Assembly (NCBI GenBank): GCA_900317215.1
Contig: ONFW01000043.1
Location: 1-13,263, forward strand
Origin: an uncultured Eubacteriales bacterium
GTDB lineage: Bacteria > Bacillota > Clostridia > Oscillospirales > Acutalibacteraceae
DNA length: 13,263 nucleotides
Reading direction: 5' to 3'
The position numbers were made by a program, and so were the translations under genes. The stretch's first letter is position 1. The number at the start of each line of letters is the position of its first letter. Positions 1 through 5,920 of the stretch are shown one piece after another. The notes beneath the pieces are model-generated. The model had not been told where the DNA came from. It did not search any database and was given only the letters and a program-made list of their open reading frames with translations.

Positions 1-168
1 CGCAGCGAGCGAGGCCGCGAATCGACAGCGCAGGCACTGCGCCGGAGGGAGCATCATGCAAGGCTGTGCCTTGCCCGTGCCGGAAACTGCGACTTGATAT
101 TAAACACGCTTACGAAGTTAGCGAGCGCAGCGAGCGAGGCCGCAAATCGACAGCGGAGGCACTCCGCC
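1..168. repeat. Duplicated 43-nt structured repeat (two copies)
   Basis: Positions 1-43 and 126-168 match at 40 of 43 bases. Each copy ends in a 6-bp hairpin with a GCA loop (28-42 and 153-167). Two of the three differences are the two partners of one base pair: C31-G39 in copy 1 becomes G156-C164 in copy 2, so pairing is kept. Copy 1 begins at the window edge and may be cut there; the seven bases before copy 2 (119-125) cannot be compared. The 83 nt between the copies contain another perfect hairpin (58-74). It resembles an extragenic palindromic repeat family, but I do not recognise a named one. The rest of 1-178 shows no convincing gene. Confidence 0.7.
58..74. other. Perfect 7-bp hairpin between repeat copies
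   Basis: GCAAGGC (58-64) and GCCTTGC (68-74) are exact inverted repeats around a TGT loop. The hairpin has the same size class and 3-nt loop as those in the flanking repeats but a different sequence. No T-run follows, so it is not a typical terminator. Confidence 0.5.
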
Positions 169-178
169 GCTGTACTGA

Positions 179-207
179 TTGACAGTGATGTGTTATAGGT
201 GTATAAT
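179..207 (+). promoter_or_regulatory. Consensus sigma-A promoter for the Big_2 gene
   Basis: TTGACA at 179-184 and TATAAT at 202-207 are separated by exactly 17 nt, a perfect match to the housekeeping consensus. Transcription would start near 214, giving a leader of about 39 nt before the TTG start at 253. The -35 element lies 11 nt after the second repeat copy. Confidence 0.85.
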
Positions 208-238
208 CAAAATGGATAGGTTTATACAATAATCTGAC

Positions 239-255
239 AGGAGGTAATACAATTG
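239..255 (+). promoter_or_regulatory. RBS that fixes a TTG start
   Basis: AGGAGG at 239-244 sits 8 nt before a TTG codon at 253. The lysine-rich residues that follow open a normal signal peptide, so the strong Shine-Dalgarno site supports TTG as the true start. Confidence 0.75.
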
Positions 256-2142
256 AAAACCAAAAACACTTCAAAGCTATCGCACCGTATTCTCGGAGCA
301 GCGCTGTCTGCGGTTCTGATCTGCTCGGCATCAGTGATGTCTGCATCAGCAGCGTCCTTCACAGAAAATGACTTCGCATCATCAGCAGCCACCGCAGGAA
401 AGATTACTCTTAGCAAAACCTCACTTACTGTTGCAAGAGGAAACACTGCTTCGCTTGCAGTAAGATTTTCGGACGGTATCAAAACAGATGTCACATGGAG
501 CTCCTCAAACAAGACCGTCTGCACGGTAAAAGACGGCGTTATAACCGCAAGATCTGCAGGAACAGCGATCATCAAGGCAAAAACCTCTGACGGAAGAACA
601 GCAAAATGTACCGTTACCGTAGTTGTAAAGCCGACAAAGATCGTACTCAATAAATCCTCAGTAAATATCTACAGAAACTCCACTCTTACGCTTAAGGCTA
701 CAGTTTATCCCTCCAGCACGACAAACAAGACCGTAAAATGGAAATCGAGCAAGCCTGATATCGCTTCCGTATCGCAGGACGGCGTTATAACAGGCATAAG
801 CAAGGGAAAAGCCACCATAACAGCAATAGCTTCAAACGGTATTAAGACAACTGCGATCGTAAATGTAATAGTGCCTGCTTCGGGCATCTCTCTTAAAAAA
901 TCCACAGCATTAATAGGCGTAGGCGAGGAGTTCAAGCCCACAGTCTCCCTTACTCCGTCAGCCTCTAACGAAATAGTCACCTTTACTTCAGACAATCCCA
1001 AGGTCGCCGCCGTTGTTAACGGAAAAATAAAGGGCAAGGCTCCGGGTAAAGCGGTCATCAAGGCAACGATCCCAAACGGAAAGCTTGCACTGTGTACCGT
1101 CACAGTACAAAAAGCTCCCGAATGGGTACAAATAAGGGAAACAAACCTTGAATTAGGCGCAGGAGAAACTTATTCTCCTGATATAATGATCCCGAATGAC
1201 CGTGCTTGCTCAAAATTCACCTACACAAGCACTGACACTTCAGTGTTTACCGTCAGCGCCCTGGGAAAGCTGACAGCCAAAAAAGCAGGTTTAGCCTTCC
1301 TCACAGCAGAGACCTATAACGGCAAAAGCTCATCCGCATCAGTCAAAGTATATAACGCCCCTACAAGCATCAGACTTTCCACAACCTCAAAGACGCTGAA
1401 GCCACAGCAGACGCTTTCATTAAATGTCATCTTCAATTCGGGAGAGAAATCCAACAAGCTCAAATTCACCTCAAGTAATACTGCGGTATGCACCGTGGAA
1501 AAGAACGGAACCGTCACCGCAAAATCAGCAGGAACGGCAGTCATCACCGCAAGGACCTTCAACGGAAAGACAGCCTCCTGCAAAGTGACAGTACAAGCAG
1601 GAATCTCCGACAGCGAATTCAGATCAAACTTCAACACATTTAAAAATTATATTCTCTCTCATTATGAAGGGACAGATGATAACGGCAATAAATATATCCG
1701 TTTCGCTCATCCCGGAGCAACGGAAGAAAACGGCACTTATGTTGTCTTCACCTATGCAGCTTCTCAGAATGTAATAAATATAGAAGACTGCACTATCGAT
1801 GAACAGTTCAATATTTTCGTCACAAGATTCGTTCTTGACTATAACACTCCTTCAAAGGTTTCTTCAGAGGTCTTGCTTGTAAACCTTTTTGAAGCATTCA
1901 CCAACCCGATAAGCTATCTCGGCAAAGCAACGATCAAGCCTGCCGAATATACCCGCACTACAAAGCTCAAATATACCTTCAGCACGGACGGAACAGGCAC
2001 TGTAAATCAAACCGTATATTCCGACTTCAAGCAAAAGGCAGACAGCCTGATCTCCTCCTCCCTGCTATTTGCCGATTCAAAGCTAAAAGCCTCCGGCTCC
2101 GGAATGACTCTTGCAAAGCTTGGCTTCATTTCGCTCAAATAA
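253..2142 (+). CDS. Secreted protein with five Big_2 (Ig-like) domains and an unknown C-terminal domain
   Basis: The 629-residue product starts at TTG. Residues 1-33 look like a Sec signal peptide: basic start, hydrophobic core, likely cleavage after Ala33. Five bacterial Ig-like group 2 (Big_2) modules follow at about 50-125, 127-207, 209-286, 288-367 and 369-448. Each has a Trp/Phe-x-Ser-Ser/Thr-x-Asn/Asp strand, a Gly-x-Ile/Val/Leu-Thr-Ala/Gly turn and a Lys/Ser-x-Gly-x-Ala strand. Domains 1 and 5 each hold one Cys pair (C90/C119 and C413/C443) at equivalent places, possibly a disulfide. Residues 451-629 form a separate domain I do not recognise. No LPXTG motif, C-terminal membrane segment, SLH, LysM or catalytic motif is visible, so the protein is probably released or held non-covalently. 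Big_2 modules usually serve as stalks or in adhesion in surface proteins. The gene seems monocistronic. Ligand unknown. Confidence 0.88.
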   Translation: MKTKNTSKLSHRILGAALSAVLICSASVMSASAASFTENDFASSAATAGKITLSKTSLTVARGNTASLAVRFSDGIKTDVTWSSSNKTVCTVKDGVITARSAGTAIIKAKTSDGRTAKCTVTVVVKPTKIVLNKSSVNIYRNSTLTLKATVYPSSTTNKTVKWKSSKPDIASVSQDGVITGISKGKATITAIASNGIKTTAIVNVIVPASGISLKKSTALIGVGEEFKPTVSLTPSASNEIVTFTSDNPKVAAVVNGKIKGKAPGKAVIKATIPNGKLALCTVTVQKAPEWVQIRETNLELGAGETYSPDIMIPNDRACSKFTYTSTDTSVFTVSALGKLTAKKAGLAFLTAETYNGKSSSASVKVYNAPTSIRLSTTSKTLKPQQTLSLNVIFNSGEKSNKLKFTSSNTAVCTVEKNGTVTAKSAGTAVITARTFNGKTASCKVTVQAGISDSEFRSNFNTFKNYILSHYEGTDDNGNKYIRFAHPGATEENGTYVVFTYAASQNVINIEDCTIDEQFNIFVTRFVLDYNTPSKVSSEVLLVNLFEAFTNPISYLGKATIKPAEYTRTTKLKYTFSTDGTGTVNQTVYSDFKQKADSLISSSLLFADSKLKASGSGMTLAKLGFISLK

Positions 2143-2161
2143 AATAATTTCCGGATCAGAC

Positions 2162-2207
2162 AAGACCGTCCCTCTGTATTGCTCACTAAAGCTGTCGGGA
2201 CGGTCTT
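2162..2207 (+). terminator. Long inverted repeat after the Big_2 gene, possible terminator
   Basis: An 11-bp perfect stem, AAGACCGTCCC (2162-2172) with GGGACGGTCTT (2197-2207), encloses a 24-nt loop. It begins 19 nt after the stop codon. Only a short AT-rich stretch follows and there is no clean T-run, so termination is likely but not certain. It could instead be a leader structure upstream of upp. Confidence 0.5.
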
Positions 2208-2258
2208 ATCAATATCTGTCATAAGCCGACTTTAGTTCATATACAAAGGAGAAGAATA

Positions 2259-2888
2259 ATGTCAAATGTAATCTATATGGATCATCCCTTGATAAAGCAC
2301 AAGATAACCATGCTCCGTGACGAGAGAACCGGAACAAATGAATTTCGCAGGCTCGTCGAGGAGATCGCAATGCTTATGGGGTATGAAGCGCTCTCAGACA
2401 TGAAGACCCGTGACGTTGAGATAAAGACTCCGATAGAGGATACCGTTCAGCCCGTACTCGACGGAAAAAAGCCTGCCGTTGTTCCCATACTCAGAGCAGG
2501 ACTCGGTATGGTAGGCGGCATACTTGCCCTGCTTCCTAACGCTAAGGTAGGTCATATCGGAATGTACCGTGACGAGCAGACCCACAAGCCTCACGCCTAT
2601 TACTGCAAGCTTCCGTCATTTATTGAAGAGAGGCTGATAATAGTTGTCGATCCGATGCTTGCAACAGGCGGCTCACTTATAGATGCCGTCAACGAGATAA
2701 AATCACACGGCGGCAAAATGATAAAATGTATGTGCATAATAGCCTCTCCCGAGGGTGTAGCCGCCTTCTCTGAGGCTCATCCTGACGTTAAGCTCTATGT
2801 CGGAGCATTGGATCGCTGTCTCAACGAAAACGCCTATATCTGTCCCGGTCTCGGAGACGCCGGAGACAGGATATTCGGAACAAAATAA
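2259..2888 (+). CDS. upp: Uracil phosphoribosyltransferase
   Basis: This cytoplasmic salvage enzyme converts uracil and PRPP to UMP and pyrophosphate. The 209-residue product has the family's usual length. The PRPP loop VVDPMLATGGS is at 129-139, the RAGLGM segment at 79-84, and the uracil-binding YICPGLGDAGD stretch at 193-203 close to the C-terminus, all as expected. An AAAGGAG ribosome site (2245-2251) lies 7 nt before the ATG. The gene stands alone rather than next to a uracil permease or glyA, its common partners elsewhere. No PyrR-type leader or convincing promoter was recognised in the 116 nt upstream; that gap holds the inverted repeat at 2162-2207. The call is secure from motifs alone. 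Confidence 0.97.
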   Translation: MSNVIYMDHPLIKHKITMLRDERTGTNEFRRLVEEIAMLMGYEALSDMKTRDVEIKTPIEDTVQPVLDGKKPAVVPILRAGLGMVGGILALLPNAKVGHIGMYRDEQTHKPHAYYCKLPSFIEERLIIVVDPMLATGGSLIDAVNEIKSHGGKMIKCMCIIASPEGVAAFSEAHPDVKLYVGALDRCLNENAYICPGLGDAGDRIFGTK

Positions 2889-2889
2889 T

Positions 2890-3106
2890 TCAAAAACACA
2901 GCTTTTGTGTTGAAGACCCGTTTCCATTGACAGTACCTCCAGATATGCAGGCATCAGGAATACCGTTTTCAAAAGCCGCACTCCACTCTCTTTGGTGACG
3001 GACAATCCATTCCGCCGCTTTAGAAACAGAGCTTCTTGCCATTCAGATCAAAAGCAACAACGGGTTGCTTGTGTTTTATATATTTCTGTATTAGAATCTG
3101 TAGCAT
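2890..3106 (-). pseudogene. Possible remnant of a small minus-strand gene broken by a frameshift
   Basis: On the minus strand 3106-3020 encodes 28 residues containing QPVVAFDLNGKKLCF and then a TAA. If the single base at 3022 is skipped, reading continues as KAAEWIVRHQREWSAAFENG and on to a TGA at 2892-2890. The joined peptide looks protein-like and reminds me of NUMOD1-type segments of homing or HNH endonucleases (V-x-A-F-D-x-N-G ... A-A-E-W). Neither half has a good Shine-Dalgarno site, and the 5' end overlaps the leader of the XRE gene. This is tentative: it may be chance, or a decayed gene fragment. Apart from this and a hairpin, the 230-nt gap between upp and the XRE gene holds nothing clear. 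Confidence 0.25.
3052..3078 (+). terminator. Hairpin before the XRE gene: weak upp terminator or operator
   Basis: AAGCAAC (3052-3058) pairs with GTTGCTT (3064-3070) around a 5-nt loop, followed by the T-rich GTGTTTTA. It could end upp transcription. Because a possible -35 (TTGTGT, 3069-3074) and -10 (TAGAAT, 3092-3097, 17-nt spacer) abut it, it could also be a dyad operator for the XRE protein. The sequence alone does not decide. Confidence 0.35.
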
Positions 3107-3118
3107 GGAGGTGTTTTA

Positions 3119-3883
3119 ATGAACACAAAGGACGTTATCTACGAACTCAGAACAAAGAGCAAAATGTCGCAGGATGAGCTTGCTGAAAGGGTTTTTGTGA
3201 CCAGACAGGCGGTATCTCGCTGGGAGAACGGTGACACCGTGCCGAATACCGAAACACTGAAGCTGCTTTCGCAGCTATTCAATGTTTCTATCAACACGCT
3301 GCTCGGCTCACCCCGCAAGCTGATCTGCCAGTGCTGCGGCATGCCGCTTGACGATACGATCATCGGCACTGACAAGGGCGGCGCACCGAATGAGGACTAC
3401 TGCAAATGGTGTTATGCAGACGGACATTACACCTACAGCGATATGGACGAGCTGATCGATGTATGTATCCCGCACATGGCGAAGGAGGGCTTTACCGAAG
3501 AACAGGCGCGCGCCTATATGAAGGAAAAGCTCCCGCAGCTTGATTACTGGAAACGATATGAGGAGCTTAGCGACAACGGACAATTTGAGGAGTTCAAGAG
3601 GCAGTTGATCGATGAGATCAACGCCCTGCATATCGAGGGTATGCCAAAGGTGGAAAGGCTCAACTCCCTCGTCGGCAGCTATGTGAATCTTGCTTATCCG
3701 CTGCCAAGCGGAATCAGCGCAAGGTTCCTTGACAACAATGCGACCTATCTTGGCAATCAGCTTGAATCGGAATTCGGCGGAGATCGCTGCTTCGGCGTAT
3801 TGGCGAATACGGCTTTTATTCTGGTCAGCACCTATGAGACGGACGGTAAAAATCCCGAGCTTGTGCTTTATAAAAAAAGATAA
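3119..3883 (+). CDS. XRE-family transcriptional regulator with zinc-ribbon domain
   Basis: The 254-residue product begins with a Cro/C1-type helix-turn-helix at about 5-60; MSQDELAERVFVTRQAVSRW covers helices 2 and 3. A putative zinc ribbon follows at about 68-105, with C70/C73 and C95/C98 in a CxxCGMPL ... YCxWCYADGHYTY pattern, as in the zinc-ribbon family seen after XRE domains in many Firmicutes. A charged helical region covers about 106-185. The last 65 residues form a small domain ending in ELVLYKKR that I cannot name. A GGAGG site (3107-3111) lies 7 nt before the ATG. It is probably a cytoplasmic DNA-binding regulator; targets and effector are unknown. It is a single gene bounded by a strong terminator, so autoregulation is plausible but unproven. 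Confidence 0.88.
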   Translation: MNTKDVIYELRTKSKMSQDELAERVFVTRQAVSRWENGDTVPNTETLKLLSQLFNVSINTLLGSPRKLICQCCGMPLDDTIIGTDKGGAPNEDYCKWCYADGHYTYSDMDELIDVCIPHMAKEGFTEEQARAYMKEKLPQLDYWKRYEELSDNGQFEEFKRQLIDEINALHIEGMPKVERLNSLVGSYVNLAYPLPSGISARFLDNNATYLGNQLESEFGGDRCFGVLANTAFILVSTYETDGKNPELVLYKKR

Positions 3884-3891
3884 GAAAATGC

Positions 3892-3928
3892 ATTCGGTCA
3901 GCAGCATCAACGCTGCTGACCGAATTTT
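3892..3928 (+). terminator. Rho-independent terminator of the XRE gene
   Basis: A perfect 14-bp stem (3892-3905 with 3912-3925) with a 6-nt loop is followed by TTTT at 3925-3928. It begins 9 nt after the XRE stop codon. Confidence 0.85.
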
Positions 3929-3934
3929 CATGCA

Positions 3935-3968
3935 TAAAAACACCCCGCCACATAGTGACGAGGTTTTT
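3935..3968 (-). terminator. Terminator of the tRNA operon, probably bidirectional
   Basis: Read on the minus strand, CCTCGTCAC (3963-3955) pairs with GTGGCGGGG (3951-3943) over 9 bp with two G-U pairs and a 3-nt loop, then runs into TGTTTTTATG. On the + strand the same stem is followed by TTTTT (3964-3968), so it can back up the XRE terminator. It lies just past the 3' end of tRNA-Val(CAC). Confidence 0.8.
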
Positions 3969-3969
3969 C

Positions 3970-4043
3970 TGGAGCCTGCCGGGCTCGAACCGGCGACCTC
4001 CTGCGTGTGGAGCAGGCGCTCTGACCAGCTGAGCTAAGCCTCC
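3970..4043 (-). tRNA. tRNA-Val (anticodon CAC), atypical
   Basis: The cloverleaf folds with a GCTC/GAGC D-stem, a CCTGC/GCAGG anticodon stem, and a GCCGG/CCGGC T-stem with a TTCGAGC loop. The anticodon loop reads TCCACAC, so the anticodon is CAC (valine, GTG codon). Position 33 is C rather than the near-universal U. The acceptor stem has a G5-G68 mismatch where the neighbouring tRNA-Val(GAC) has G-U. CCA is not encoded. The first 28 nt are identical to tRNA-Val(GAC) at 4200-4227, so the two are duplicates. Other stem changes are compensated, which argues for function, but the C33 makes it suspect. Confidence 0.82.
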
Positions 4044-4124
4044 TGATAAAGCGAAGAAAAAATAAACGCTGAACAAACTCCCTGATCGGCTTTATTGTGT
4101 TATTCATTCTTCAATATTCATTGA

Positions 4125-4147
4125 GCCCCGCAGTTTTCCTGCGGGGC
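4125..4147 (-). other. Strong hairpin between the two tRNA-Val genes
   Basis: GCCCCGCAG (4125-4133) and CTGCGGGGC (4139-4147) pair perfectly over 9 bp around a 5-nt loop. It starts 6 nt past the 3' end of tRNA-Val(GAC). No T-run follows on the minus strand, so it may be a processing signal or a weak attenuator. The rest of the 110-nt spacer shows nothing clear. Confidence 0.55.
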
Positions 4148-4153
4148 GTCCTA

Positions 4154-4227
4154 TGGAGACTATTGGACTTGAACCAACGACCTCTTGCATGTCAAGCAAG
4201 CGCTCTGACCAGCTGAGCTAAGCCTCC
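4154..4227 (-). tRNA. tRNA-Val (anticodon GAC)
   Basis: A complete 74-nt cloverleaf. The acceptor stem GGAGGCT/AGTCTCC has one G-U pair, the D-stem is GCTC/GAGC, the anticodon stem is CTTGC/GCAAG with loop TTGACAT (U33, anticodon GAC), and the T-loop is TTCAAGT. The CCA end is not encoded. It is the middle gene of the tRNA operon. Confidence 0.95.
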
Positions 4228-4279
4228 GTGTTTTTCTGTGATAACCGCCGCAGCATAGAACCGAAGCGGCTTGAATATA

Positions 4280-4355
4280 TGGTCGGAGTGAAGGGACTTG
4301 AACCCCCGACATCCTGCTCCCAAAGCAGGCGCGCTACCAACTGCGCTACACCCCG
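4280..4355 (-). tRNA. tRNA-Pro (anticodon TGG)
   Basis: The acceptor stem CGGGGTG/CACTCCG closes with one G-U pair, the anticodon stem is CCTGC/GCAGG with loop TTTGGGA (U33, anticodon TGG), and the T-loop is TTCAAGT. The CCA end is encoded at 4282-4280, unlike in the two tRNA-Val genes. This is the first gene of the operon, about 13 nt after the predicted transcription start. Confidence 0.95.
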
Positions 4356-4374
4356 TTATCCCTGAGACTTTATT

Positions 4375-4403
4375 ATTATATAATATCATCTCAGAAATGT
4401 CAA
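4375..4403 (-). promoter_or_regulatory. Perfect consensus promoter of the tRNA operon
   Basis: On the minus strand TTGACA (4403-4398) and TATAAT (4380-4375) are separated by 17 nt, an exact match to the sigma-A consensus, as expected for strongly expressed tRNAs. Transcription should start near 4368. Confidence 0.88.
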
Positions 4404-4435
4404 CCCAAAAATCATAATTCAACTTAGCTTAATTC

Positions 4436-4482
4436 AAAAACAGCTTCGCACATTTCTCCGAAAAACGGTTTGTACGAAGCTG
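4436..4482 (-). terminator. Rho-independent terminator of the transglutaminase-like gene
   Basis: On the minus strand CAGCTTCGTACA (4482-4471) pairs with TGTGCGAAGCTG (4452-4441) over 12 bp with one G-U pair. An inner CCG/CGG helix is present, and TTTTT follows at 4440-4436. It separates the large minus-strand cluster from the tRNA promoter about 35 nt further on. Confidence 0.88.
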
Positions 4483-4514
4483 ATCTCTTACCCTGAAGGC
4501 TGTCCCTCTGTTAT

Positions 4515-5870
4515 TTACATTATTTTTATCCTGATCCTCAGCGTCAGGTTTTCCTCGTTTTTCAATACTGAGACACTGCCCATATCTATCTTATACTTTC
4601 CTCCCAACTCTGCAGCCGCATTTTCGAGGCAATAATAGAATTTATAAGGTGCCTCGTTGAACATTCCTGCTACATAGTCCGCATAGGGAAGCTCTGTACC
4701 GAACCGCACAGGAATATATACCTCTCCCCTCTTGACCCTGTCAACAATAGCATTGGTTAACAGCTCGTCAGACCTTGCATCAAAGCTCTCTATATACACG
4801 CCCTCAACATAATAATAGTTCATATCGTTTGAGGTACACATCGGAACATAGAAATTATACTTTACCAGCGGATCTATATCATCACTGTTATCAGCCTTTA
4901 CTACAGTATCCAGATCCTCACAGATCATATGGTTCTTTGATATCTTCTCCGTGGTAAGGTTGAAGTATTCATAGTTGATAACTCCCTCAGGATCGTTATC
5001 ATCCCATGTCGGATCAACATGATACCATTCGCCGTTGAGCTCAACACAGTTCCACATATGGGAAACGCCCTCAGCATCACCCTTTATCATCACAGATGAT
5101 ATACCTACCCTTGAAAGAAGCATTTGCATAGACTTCGCATAGCCCTCGCAGACCGCATCGCCCTCGACAACAACTCCGTAGGCAGTAAAATACTGCCAGC
5201 CATCGCCCGTACTCTTTACTCCTGTTTTATAGGTACAGCTTTTAAGTATGGCATCATGGACGAGCTTTTCTCTTGCATATTCGCTTTTGCCCTTTTCTAT
5301 GCCCAAGAGCAGCTCCCTGATCCTTTTGTTGAACCTGTCGATATAGCTCTCGCATTCGTCTGCGGAAAGGACAGAATAGAATTCTACTATCGTATCATCG
5401 TCAGCATACGCATAGCCGAAAAGGTTTTCTATCCAGAATATCTCGGGATTGTCGTTGATAAAGGCATTGACTACCTCTCTGATATCAAATTCAGAGAACT
5501 TATGATTCCTCACCTTGATCCTGGATATCCTGTATCTGCCGTTTTCATCGGGATCGTTTGACACGCTGTATACGGCGGCGGCAAGATGAGTATACAGATA
5601 TTTCTTTTTATCGCTGTCAAGTGAATCAAGGCCGTATCTCACCGGAACAAACTGATAATCCTCGACACCGCTGCTCAGGATCTCCTTATTGATAGGTTCA
5701 TAGGTTATATCCTCATCAACACTCCCGCTCAGCTTGACAGCCTCAATATCGTTTACGCTCCTGCCATCACTGCCTGACATATTTGCCACCAGCATTATAC
5801 AGGCGATAACAAGGGTGATCGCAAAGCCGAAAAACAGCACATAAAGAGCATTTGATACTGCCTTTTTCAT
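4515..5870 (-). CDS. Membrane-anchored transglutaminase-like protein
   Basis: The product is 451 residues if translation starts at the ATG at 5870, chosen over a TTG at 5873 because GGTGGG lies 5 nt upstream of the ATG. A single hydrophobic segment near residues 9-30 is an uncleaved anchor or signal, so the rest should be extracellular. A transglutaminase-like papain-fold core spans about 200-310 with the Cys-His-Asp order intact: C241 in AVCEGYA, H271 in SHMWN, D286 in VDPTWDD. An upstream segment (about 85-165) has the NPEIFWI motif shared with the lipoprotein at 9520. The C-terminal 140 residues are unassigned. Family members act as proteases or peptide-crosslinking or -binding proteins; the substrate here is unknown. 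It follows the coiled-coil gene by 50 nt without a visible terminator, so it may be the last gene of the rsmD-coaD cluster. Confidence 0.85.
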   Translation of the reverse strand: MKKAVSNALYVLFFGFAITLVIACIMLVANMSGSDGRSVNDIEAVKLSGSVDEDITYEPINKEILSSGVEDYQFVPVRYGLDSLDSDKKKYLYTHLAAAVYSVSNDPDENGRYRISRIKVRNHKFSEFDIREVVNAFINDNPEIFWIENLFGYAYADDDTIVEFYSVLSADECESYIDRFNKRIRELLLGIEKGKSEYAREKLVHDAILKSCTYKTGVKSTGDGWQYFTAYGVVVEGDAVCEGYAKSMQMLLSRVGISSVMIKGDAEGVSHMWNCVELNGEWYHVDPTWDDNDPEGVINYEYFNLTTEKISKNHMICEDLDTVVKADNSDDIDPLVKYNFYVPMCTSNDMNYYYVEGVYIESFDARSDELLTNAIVDRVKRGEVYIPVRFGTELPYADYVAGMFNEAPYKFYYCLENAAAELGGKYKIDMGSVSVLKNEENLTLRIRIKIM

Positions 5871-5920
5871 CAAATCCCACCATTACCGTATTATTTGCAG
5901 CAAGTAATTATTGCAGGATA

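Noticed and set aside
1..168. CRISPR array
   Set aside because: Only two repeat copies are visible, 83 nt apart, with a hairpin-rich spacer and no cas gene in the window.
222..650. Long minus-strand reading frames inside the Big_2 gene (also 705-1103 and 1314-1637)
   Set aside because: They are antisense to a well-supported gene and lack Shine-Dalgarno sites and recognisable domains.
2889..2914. Hairpin immediately after the upp stop
   Set aside because: The stem is imperfect, with a bulge, and no T-run follows. It is too weak to call as a terminator.
2703..3005. Minus-strand reading frame over the end of upp
   Set aside because: It overlaps the conserved 3' end of upp antisense and has no start signal. 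The adjacent frame discussed at 2890-3106 is more protein-like.
3308..3943. 211-residue minus-strand reading frame opposite the XRE gene
   Set aside because: It is fully antisense to an HTH/zinc-ribbon gene with a good RBS, and its 5' part lies in the XRE terminator.
3825..4422. Short reading frames across the tRNA genes
   Set aside because: They are translations of tRNA sequence and terminators.
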